Shown here piece after piece: positions 1 to 6,034 of a DNA stretch of 6,034 nucleotides. Origin of the DNA: Deltaproteobacteria bacterium (GTDB taxonomy: Bacteria > Myxococcota_A > UBA9160 > UBA4427); contig DRKE01000370.1 in the NCBI GenBank assembly GCA_011051925.1, forward strand, positions 1 through 6,034, read 5' to 3'. Below the pieces are notes generated by a model that saw nothing but the letters and a program-made list of their open reading frames with translations, had not been told where the DNA came from and made no database searches. Within the stretch, counting starts at the first letter, position 1, and each line of letters starts with the position of its first letter. Both the position numbers and the translations under genes were made by a program.

Positions 1-422
1 CGCCCCTTCGACGCGAGGCAGGCGTTGTCCGAATCGGGCGAGGAACCCAGGATCGAGAGGTAGACGATTCGCTCGATCCTCGTCCGATTCGCCGCGACGG
101 TCAATGCCTGGCAGGTTCGTTCGTGGGCCTCGACATACCGGGTCGTCCGCGTCTCCTTGATGATGCCGACCAGATGGATCACGCAGTGCCTGTCGCGGAG
201 GGCTTCTTCCATCGCGCGGGGATCGAGGTAGTCGACGATCCGGATCTCGGGTGCGGGATCGAGCCCCATCGACTCGATCGTCTGCCTTGCACGTTCCGAG
301 CGCACGAGCGCGCGCACTGGCGCTCCGGGTCCCCGCCCGCTTCGAGAAAGTCGAGTCAGGATCGCCCGACCGAGTTGGCCGTTGGCGCCGGTCACGACGA
401 TGCCCGCTTCGGAGGGGTCCAC
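1..422 (-). CDS. Atypical SDR / NmrA-NDUFA9-like NAD(P)-binding protein, N-terminal part
   Basis: Partial gene running off the left edge; 140 codons are visible. Near the N-terminus is a Rossmann dinucleotide-binding loop, TGANGQLG at residues 11-18 (G12xxG15xxG18), after a short hydrophobic strand (GIVV). It is followed by basic RALVRSERA (residues 37-45), an acidic strand end IVDYLDP (62-68), HLVGIIKE (83-90) and the strand RIVYLSILGSS (118-128). This order is that of atypical short-chain dehydrogenase/reductases of the NmrA/NDUFA9 type, which bind NAD(P) and often act in quinone or respiratory-complex contexts or as redox sensors. The place of the catalytic YxxxK reads C135-L-A-S-K139, so the usual Tyr is a Cys. 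I chose the GTG at 420-422 because it is in frame, precedes the first strand and lies 4 bases after the transporter stop; no strong Shine-Dalgarno is seen. The family is fairly secure; substrate and role are unknown. Confidence 0.8.
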   Translation of the reverse strand, partial: MDPSEAGIVVTGANGQLGRAILTRLSRSGRGPGAPVRALVRSERARQTIESMGLDPAPEIRIVDYLDPRAMEEALRDRHCVIHLVGIIKETRTTRYVEAHERTCQALTVAANRTRIERIVYLSILGSSPDSDNACLASKG

Positions 423-426
423 GCGG

Positions 427-1596
427 CTACGATACCACCCCGCGCCGTGAACGGGCCGCGAGGGCAGCGGCGACCAACAAGAGGAGCCAACCCGAAAGAG
501 CCGCGATCGCGACGGGTAGGCCGAGACCCCTCGCGAGTCGGCCCGTGCACCAGGGGACGATGAATCCCCCCAGAGACCCCATTCCCCCGGCGAGGCCGAC
601 TGCCATTCCTGCAGAAGAAGGTCGGGCCGTTCCCGCCAATCCGATCAGGATCGGAAAGACGCCTCCGAGTACGAGACCGGCACCGCCGATCGCGAGTTCG
701 GGCACGCGGATCCAGCCCAGACCGGACGCGAGGACCAGGGCCGCGCCGGCGAGCGAGAGAAGCGCGACGGTTCCGGCGGCCGGGGAACGGGGAGAAAGTC
801 CTGCGCCGAGCCTTCCGGCGAGGAGGCCCCCCCAGAATGCGCTGATCGTGGCGGCGGCCCGCGCGGATCCGAACCCGAGGTCGATGAGGACGTGGTCGGC
901 GATGAAGATCGTGACGGCCGACTCGACGCCGACGTACGCGAACGTGGCGATGCAGATCGAGATCAGCGCGAGGCGATCGCTGCCACGTTCGGCGGGACGG
1001 ACGGGATCGGAGTCCTGGGATCGATCGAGGTGTCCTTCGTTGCCTGGCTCGACGCGTCGAGCGTCCATGGGAACGAAGAACGCGGCCAGCACGAGGGGGA
1101 CATGGATCAGGCCCGCGATCCGGAAGGTCGTGTACCACTCGGTTCCCAAGCCGACGCGAGCGCCGTCGACCAGGATGGGTACGATGCACGCGGCCAAGGG
1201 CGCACCCGAATGGATGAAGAGAAGGCGGCGGCCCGCGTCCTCACCGAAGGCCTCGATGATGAGCGCGTTCAACACCGTTTCGTAGAAGCCGGCCCCGAAT
1301 CCGATCGCGACCATCAGGACGAGGAGCTCGCGATATGACGTCTCGGGTCCGAGCAGCAACGTGGCGCCCAGGACGACGCCGCAGGACGAAACGAAGAGCG
1401 CACGGCGCGGGAGACGATCGGCGAGAGGGCCGGCGCCGAGGATCCCGAGACCGAGGCCGAGGGAGAGCATCGAGCCGAGGAGCCCGAGATCGGCGTAGTC
1501 GAGCGATAGGGCGCGACTGATCTCCGCTGCGTTCGCACCGAAGAGGACGAGGAGTGTTCCGAAGGCGACGAACGAGGCGACGGCGATCCCGGTCAA
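427..1596 (-). CDS. Major facilitator superfamily transporter (12 predicted helices)
   Basis: Inner-membrane permease of about 389 residues, a usual MFS length. By eye there are twelve hydrophobic segments, near residues 3-24, 36-58, 65-84, 89-115, 125-144, 157-176, 208-232, 247-268, 273-293, 298-322, 329-350 and 359-381. A hydrophilic central loop (177-207) splits the two halves. The loop between helices 2 and 3 has the MFS motif-A form G-P-L-A-D-R-L-P-R-R (56-65). Helix 4 reads GFGAGFYETVLNALIIEAFG, a G-rich E/N pattern that recalls FHS-like (FucP/YbjJ-type) permeases, but the substrate cannot be named. The start is uncertain: the first plausible codon after the sufT stop is TTG at 1594-1596, with no clear Shine-Dalgarno. 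A GTG at 1660-1662 would add 22 mostly polar residues and overlap sufT, and an ATG at 1759-1761 would overlap it by about 150 bases. The gene follows suf closely and precedes the SDR gene by 4 bases, so it is probably co-transcribed. Confidence 0.85.
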   Translation of the reverse strand: MTGIAVASFVAFGTLLVLFGANAAEISRALSLDYADLGLLGSMLSLGLGLGILGAGPLADRLPRRALFVSSCGVVLGATLLLGPETSYRELLVLMVAIGFGAGFYETVLNALIIEAFGEDAGRRLLFIHSGAPLAACIVPILVDGARVGLGTEWYTTFRIAGLIHVPLVLAAFFVPMDARRVEPGNEGHLDRSQDSDPVRPAERGSDRLALISICIATFAYVGVESAVTIFIADHVLIDLGFGSARAAATISAFWGGLLAGRLGAGLSPRSPAAGTVALLSLAGAALVLASGLGWIRVPELAIGGAGLVLGGVFPILIGLAGTARPSSAGMAVGLAGGMGSLGGFIVPWCTGRLARGLGLPVAIAALSGWLLLLVAAALAARSRRGVVS

Positions 1597-1607
1597 GATC
1601 GGATCGT

Positions 1608-2120
1608 CTACATCAGATTCAGTTCGAGCCGGGCCGCATCCGACAACATGTCGACGCTCCACGGCGGATCCCAGACCAGGTCGAGGGAGACGTCCGTCAC
1701 GCCGAGCACGTTCCGGACCTTGTCCTCGACTTCGGGCGGGAGTGTTTCCGCGACGGGACACATCGGCGTCGTCAGCGTCATCGTGATGTGCGCCTCGCCA
1801 TCGTCCGTGACCTCGACACCGTAGATCAGTCCGAGTTCATAGATGTCGACCGGAATCTCCGGATCGTAGATGGTCTTGAGAACACCGATGATGCGATCCC
1901 GGATCTGCATGGCAGGACTCAGCCCGGAATCCCGCTCTTCGTCCTCCTGGGAGTCGGCGGAAGCGAAGTCCGACGTGCCGGGCGCTTCGGGGTCTTCGGC
2001 ACGAGGCGGACCTTCGTCGGCGTGTTCCCCGGCCATTTCGATCTTCCGTTCGTTCATGTGATCTTCGTCTCGGGTGTCCTGCATCTTGCGTTTCCGTTTC
2101 GTCTGGAGCCAATCGAACAT
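1608..2120 (-). CDS. sufT: SufT-like DUF59/MIP18-family Fe-S assembly protein
   Basis: 170-residue protein with a C-terminal DUF59 (MIP18) domain, about residues 71-168. The motifs are clear: YDPEIPVDIYELGLIY (85-100), the strand HITMTLTT (111-118), P-M-C-P with conserved Cys121, and the end WDPPWSVDMLSDAARLEL, typical of SufT in SUF operons. SufT proteins and eukaryotic CIAO2/MIP18 relatives act as auxiliary factors in maturing or delivering Fe-S clusters in the cytoplasm. Residues 1-70 are unusual for the family: a short basic stretch (KRKRK, 8-12) and then a hydrophilic, acidic, Gly/Pro/Ser-containing tail-like region that looks disordered. The start is well supported by GGGGGAG five bases before this ATG, and ATG71 has no comparable site. 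It follows sufU after 15 bases, and its stop lies about 11 bases before the likely MFS start. Confidence 0.93.
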   Translation of the reverse strand: MFDWLQTKRKRKMQDTRDEDHMNERKIEMAGEHADEGPPRAEDPEAPGTSDFASADSQEDEERDSGLSPAMQIRDRIIGVLKTIYDPEIPVDIYELGLIYGVEVTDDGEAHITMTLTTPMCPVAETLPPEVEDKVRNVLGVTDVSLDLVWDPPWSVDMLSDAARLELNLM

Positions 2121-2125
2121 GTCCG

Positions 2126-2132
2126 CTCCCCC
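2126..2132 (-). promoter_or_regulatory. Ribosome binding site of sufT
   Basis: On the minus strand the 15-base gap between sufU and sufT contains GGGGGAG followed by a 5-base spacer (CGGAC) and ATG. It is a strong purine-rich Shine-Dalgarno match and decides the long start of SufT over internal ATG codons. Confidence 0.7.
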
Positions 2133-2135
2133 GGG

Positions 2136-2591
2136 CTATTCCGTCTTGACGGTCTTGCCGTCGTCTTCGAGGGCAGCGCGCAGTGCATGCCAGGCCAGCG
2201 TCGCGCATTTCACGCGCATCGGATATTCGCGGACGCCCGAGAAGACGGCGAGCTTGCCGAGCCCTTCGGTCTCGGCCGGTGAATCCGGCGGCGAAGTCAC
2301 GAGGTCGTGGAACCGTTCGAAGTCCGCACGGACCGCCTCGAGGCTCTTGCCCTTCTCGAATTCGGTCATCAGCGACGCGGAAGCCTTCGAGATCGCACAG
2401 CCCGATCCCTCGAAGTGGAGGTCTTCGACGATGCCTTCGTCGTTCACACGCGCATAGACCGTCAGCTGGTCGCCGCAGAGGGGATTGTGCCCGTCGGCTT
2501 CGCGATTCGCGTTTTCGAGAGGCCCGAAATTCCGGGGCTTCCTGTTGTGGTCGAGAATCGTCTCTTGATAGAGCTCGCGTAGATCGTCCAT
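2136..2591 (-). CDS. sufU: SufU, zinc-dependent sulfur acceptor of SufS
   Basis: 151-residue cytoplasmic protein of the NifU_N/IscU fold. The N-terminus (LYQETILDHNRKPRNFGPLE) is characteristic. The three conserved cysteines are Cys39 (NPLCGD, with Asp41), Cys65 (GSGCAIS) and Cys129 (RVKCATLAW). The roughly 20-residue insertion before the third Cys (about 100-120), with sequence like GLGKLAVFSGVREYP, marks SufU rather than the IscU scaffold. In this family Zn held by the Cys and Asp ligands lets SufU take persulfide sulfur from SufS and pass it to the SufBCD scaffold, so it replaces SufE, which is absent here. The start is the ATG overlapping the sufS stop by one base (TGATG), implying translational coupling; an in-frame upstream extension is open to 3104 but lies inside sufS and is not the gene. 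A weak GGGAG lies about 11 bases before the ATG. Confidence 0.96.
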   Translation of the reverse strand: MDDLRELYQETILDHNRKPRNFGPLENANREADGHNPLCGDQLTVYARVNDEGIVEDLHFEGSGCAISKASASLMTEFEKGKSLEAVRADFERFHDLVTSPPDSPAETEGLGKLAVFSGVREYPMRVKCATLAWHALRAALEDDGKTVKTE

Positions 2592-3811
2592 CAGCAGAAG
2601 ATCTCCCGGGTCTTTCGAAGGGCGGCCGCGAGATGGTCGATCTCTTCGCGGGTGTTGTAGAAGGAAAGGGAGGCGCGGGCCGTCGCGGCGACACCCATCC
2701 GCTTCATGAGTGGCTGGGCGCAATGATGGCCCGCACGGATGGCGATTCCCTCGGTATCGAGGAGCGTCCCGATGTCGTGGGGGTGGACGCCGTCGAGGAC
2801 GAAGGAGAGGACGGCCGCCTTGTGGCGGGCCGTTCCGACGATCCGGAGGCCGGGGATCTCGCGCAGCCGATCGGTGGCATGCAGGAGCAGCGCATGCTCG
2901 TATTCCGCGATCCGATCCATTCCGATCGAGTCGAGGTAGTCGATGGCCGCGCCCAGGCCGATGACCGACGCGATGTCGGGGGTGCCGGCCTCGAATTTCT
3001 GGGGAACGGGCGCGAAGGTCGTGCCTTCGAAGGAAACGCTCTCGATCATGTCGCCCCCGCCCAGAAAAGGCGGCATCGCGTCGAGGAGCGGCAAGCGTCC
3101 CCATAGAACGCCCGCCCCGCTCGGCCCGAAGAGTTTGTGCCCCGAGAAGGCGTAGAAATCACAGCCGAGGGCAGCGACATCGACCGGATGGTGGGGGACG
3201 GCCTGTGCCCCGTCGACGAGGGTCGTGATCCCGCGCTCCCGGGCGATCGCCGCGAGTCGGGCGACGGGATTGATCGTTCCCAGGGCGTTCGAGACCTCGG
3301 TGAAAGCGAGCAATCTCGTCTTCGGTCCGAGCAGACGAACGAGATCGTCCTCGTCGAGCTCGCCCTCGTCGGAGATCGCGGCCACACGCAGGATGGCCCC
3401 TCGTTTTTCGGCGAGCATCTGCCATGGGACGATGTTCGCATGGTGTTCCATGGTCGTGACGACGATCTCGTCGCCGGGTCCGATCTCTTCCTCACCCCAG
3501 CTTCGTGCGACGAGATTGATCGCTTCGGTCGCGTTGCGGACGAAGATGACTTCGCGCTCGTCGGGGGCGCCGATGAAGCGCGCGACGCGACCCCGCGTGG
3601 CCTCGTATCGTCTCGTCGCTTCGGCCGAGAGTCGATAGACGCCACGGTGGATGTTGGCGTAGTGGTTGCGATAGAAATCCGACATGGCGTCGATGACCGC
3701 GCGCGGCTTCTGGGCGCTGGCGGCCGTATCGAGGTAGACGAGCGGCTTGCCGCGCATCGAAGTCTGGAGGATCGGGAAATCCTTGCGGATCGCTTCGATG
3801 TTCAGGGTCAT
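2591..3811 (-). CDS. sufS: SufS cysteine desulfurase
   Basis: 406-residue PLP-dependent class V aminotransferase-fold enzyme that converts L-cysteine to L-alanine, leaving a persulfide on its active-site Cys. Its length and numbering match E. coli SufS closely. PLP lysine is Lys226 in FSGHKLFGPSG; His123 lies in TTMEHHANIVPW; Asp200 and Gln203 in LVDGAQAV contact the cofactor; and the catalytic Cys364 is in RAGHHCAQPLM, the short-loop form of group II (SufS/CsdA) desulfurases. The fold starts at MTLNIEAIRKDFPIL and includes DTAASAQKP for cofactor-phosphate binding. The ATG at 3809-3811 overlaps the sufD stop (ATGA), with a G7 tract and GGAAGG just upstream. Upstream in-frame sequence to 4225 is open but lies within sufD and is not homologous to this family. 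The stop overlaps the sufU start. Sulfur passes next to SufU, encoded directly downstream. Confidence 0.97.
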   Translation of the reverse strand: MTLNIEAIRKDFPILQTSMRGKPLVYLDTAASAQKPRAVIDAMSDFYRNHYANIHRGVYRLSAEATRRYEATRGRVARFIGAPDEREVIFVRNATEAINLVARSWGEEEIGPGDEIVVTTMEHHANIVPWQMLAEKRGAILRVAAISDEGELDEDDLVRLLGPKTRLLAFTEVSNALGTINPVARLAAIARERGITTLVDGAQAVPHHPVDVAALGCDFYAFSGHKLFGPSGAGVLWGRLPLLDAMPPFLGGGDMIESVSFEGTTFAPVPQKFEAGTPDIASVIGLGAAIDYLDSIGMDRIAEYEHALLLHATDRLREIPGLRIVGTARHKAAVLSFVLDGVHPHDIGTLLDTEGIAIRAGHHCAQPLMKRMGVAATARASLSFYNTREEIDHLAAALRKTREIFC

Positions 3812-5222
3812 CCTTCCGCCCCCCCGGCTTCGGTCGACGGCGAGAAGTGGGCGAGCGTATCCGAAACCCGTGAGCCGACCTCGTCGCGCAGCGATTCGTT
3901 CGCGATGCGCAGGACGATCGCGTTCGCGAAAGCCTTCGTCAGCAGGAGTCTCGCCTGGTCGGGGCCGAGCCCTCGGGCCCGGAGGAAGAAGACCGCGTCG
4001 GGATCGAGCTGGCCGATCGTCGCGCCATGGCTCGCCCGGATGTCGTCTGCGTAGATCTCGAGCTGGGGTTTCGTGTCGATGCTCGCGTGATCCGAGAGCA
4101 GGATGTTCGGATTCGACTGTCTGGCGTCGGTCCTGGCGGCGCCCGGTCGGACGATCACGCGCCCTCGGAAGACACCCTCGGACCGGTCGCCGAGGATGCC
4201 ACGGTATTCCTCTTCGCTCCGACATCGCTTCGCAGCATGATCGACGGTCGTGTAGTGATCGATGTGTCCGGCCTCCCGTCCGAGGAGCAGGCCACAGAGA
4301 GTGGTTTCCGCGTCGGGCTCGGCGAGCTCGATCTCGAGTTCACTTCGGACGAGGTTCGTGCCGAGACTGAAGACGTGGGCGTCGAAGTGGGCGCCGCGCT
4401 CGAGGCGCGCATGGGTACTCGTGAAATGGATCCACTCCGGATCCCCTTCCTGGGTCTCGAGGTATTCGACTCGCGCGCCGTCGGCCAGATGGATCTCCGA
4501 AATGAAAGCCGTGAAGCCCGGCGCCGTCCCGGTCGAGACGTGTTCGATCCAGAGGCTCGCGTCGCTTCCGGCTTCTGCAACGACGAGCAGGCGGGGAAAA
4601 CGGGCACTGGCTCGAGGTTCCCGGCTCGCGTCGACATCCACGACGTCGCCCGATCCGGTCGCCCGCTCGACCGGGACTTCCGCTGCTGGCTCCCCGGTCG
4701 AGACGAAGCGAAGACGGATCGGAGTGGCGATGCTCGTCCCGGCTTCGATCATGACGACGGCGCCATCCTCGAGAAAGGCCGTCTGGAGCGCGACGAGTGG
4801 ATGGCGCTTCGGATCGGCGAGGCGCGCGAGGCGTCCTTCGAGAAGTCCGGGCTCCCCTTCGATCGCTTCGGCGAGGGTCAGGACGCGGAGACCCCGTGGC
4901 CATTCGATCGATTTGCCCGACGCTCGAGAAGCCGCCTCATCGAAGCGGCCGTCGATGAAGACGAGCGCGGGTGTCGACGAATCCGTCCCGTCGTCCGTCC
5001 GGGCCGTCGTTTCCGCGGTCCCGGTCCGACCCGATCGATCGGGACCCACCCTCCCGAAGTCCATCGCCTCGAGCCGGGCGAGACTCGTGCCCCGCCATGC
5101 CTCGAGCCGGCGCGAGGGAATGCCCTGCTCTTCGAAGCGGGCGAAGGCCTCTTCGCGGAGTCGGCCGATCCAGCCCTCGTCGTCAGGCGGACGCAGGGCG
5201 CGGAGGGAGTCGATTGCCCGGC

Positions 5223-5226
<4 letters not shown>
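3808..5226 (-). CDS. sufD: SufD, Fe-S scaffold subunit of SufBC2D
   Basis: 472-residue protein of the SufB/SufD family, a beta-helix scaffold that pairs with SufB and two SufC subunits to build Fe-S clusters in the cytoplasm. N-terminal region 1-60 is helical (ending EAWRGTSLARLEAMDF); the core carries LLVVAEAGSDASLWIEHV (213-230) and HIDHYTTVDH (321-330); and the C-terminus has NPNILLSDHASIDTKPQLEI (372-391), ADDIRASHGATIGQLD (393-408) and the SufC-binding helices (about 420-450). His400 matches the functional His360 of E. coli SufD; the neighbouring Cys358 of E. coli is Ala398 here. It is longer than E. coli SufD (about 423 residues), mainly through Thr/Ser/Gly/Asp-rich linkers at about 60-87 and 183-207. 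The ATG overlaps the sufC stop (ATGA) and has GAGGAGG seven bases upstream, so the start is firm. Confidence 0.96.
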
Positions 5227-5990
<764 letters not shown>

Positions 5991-5998
5991 GACGGGCT

Positions 5999-6004
5999 TC
6001 CTTC
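5999..6004 (-). promoter_or_regulatory. Probable ribosome binding site of sufC
   Basis: GAAGGA on the minus strand, eight bases before the ATG at 5988-5990. It bears on which of two in-frame ATGs starts sufC. Confidence 0.5.
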
Positions 6005-6007
6005 GAC

Positions 6008-6034
6008 TCATCCGACGGCGCCTTCGAGGCTGAC
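6008..6034 (-). CDS. sufB: SufB C-terminus (partial)
   Basis: Only the last eight codons and the stop lie in the window; they read VSLEGAVG then TGA. SufB proteins commonly end with a hydrophobic/acidic strand finishing in an E-G-[AS]-V-G-like sequence, and sufB directly precedes sufC in many operons, so the assignment rests on this short tail plus position. The stop overlaps the more upstream sufC ATG as ATGA. SufB is the scaffold subunit on which the cluster is assembled; the rest of the gene, and any promoter or regulator such as IscR or SufR, must lie beyond the right edge. Confidence 0.7.
   Translation of the reverse strand, partial: VSLEGAVG

Noticed and set aside
392..1189. Minus-strand 265-codon open frame within the MFS gene
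   Set aside because: Arg/Pro-rich alternate frame of the transporter gene with no membrane segments or motif.
251..1285. Plus-strand open frame of 344 codons opposite the MFS and SDR genes
   Set aside because: Arg/Pro/Ala/Ser-rich translation typical of high-GC shadow frames; the minus strand has recognisable helices and the MFS motif.
423..1607. Possible terminator or promoter at the sufT-MFS or MFS-SDR junctions
   Set aside because: The gaps are about 11 and 4 bases, with no hairpin plus T-run and no recognisable -35/-10 pair nearby.
2592..3104. Upstream extension of the sufU frame (322 codons in total)
   Set aside because: The extra part is an Arg/Pro-rich shadow inside sufS; SufU homology begins exactly at the TGATG start.
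2183..3106. Plus-strand open frame of 307 codons opposite sufS/sufU
   Set aside because: No recognisable domain, and it lies wholly opposite two unmistakable Fe-S genes in a compact operon.
3812..4225. Upstream extension of the sufS frame
   Set aside because: It lies inside sufD and reads as Arg-rich shadow sequence; SufS homology begins at the ATGA junction and gives the family's usual length.

Overview
The window is almost entirely coding and every gene I accept lies on the minus strand, so the reading order runs from high to low coordinates. DNA is GC-rich (roughly 60-65% by eye), with strong G/C third-position use and near-zero intergenic space. It reads as a chromosomal segment of a high-GC bacterium. 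The suf order B-C-D-S-U-T differs from the B-D-C-S-U-T order familiar from Actinobacteria and the C-D-S-U-B order of Firmicutes. That leaves a high-GC Gram-negative lineage, perhaps deltaproteobacterial or myxobacterial-like, as a guess only; the window has no phylogenetic marker.

Right to centre (6034 down to 1608) is a SUF iron-sulfur cluster assembly operon. It comprises the last eight codons of sufB (cut by the window edge), sufC (ATPase), sufD (scaffold partner), sufS (cysteine desulfurase), sufU (zinc-dependent sulfur acceptor) and a DUF59/MIP18-family sufT-like gene. The genes are chained by stop/start overlaps: sufC-sufD ATGA, sufD-sufS ATGA, sufS-sufU TGATG, and sufB-sufC either ATGA or an 18-base gap. 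sufU to sufT is a 15-base gap carrying a strong Shine-Dalgarno. SufS would mobilise sulfur from cysteine, SufU would take up the persulfide, SufB-SufC-SufD would build the cluster, and SufT would help deliver or mature it. No sufE is present in the window.

Left part (1608 down to 1) continues in the same direction with no terminator: a 12-helix major facilitator superfamily transporter begins about 11 bases after sufT, and an atypical short-chain dehydrogenase/NmrA/NDUFA9-like NAD(P)-binding protein begins 4 bases after the transporter stop and runs off the left edge. The spacing suggests they are co-transcribed with suf; a functional link is unproven.

I see no RNA gene, mobile element, CRISPR array, promoter or terminator. 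No novel defence or mobile system is apparent. The points worth a second look are the two appended genes, the acidic N-terminal extension on SufT, an Ala in SufD where many homologues have a Cys beside the key His, and loss of the canonical Tyr in the SDR protein.
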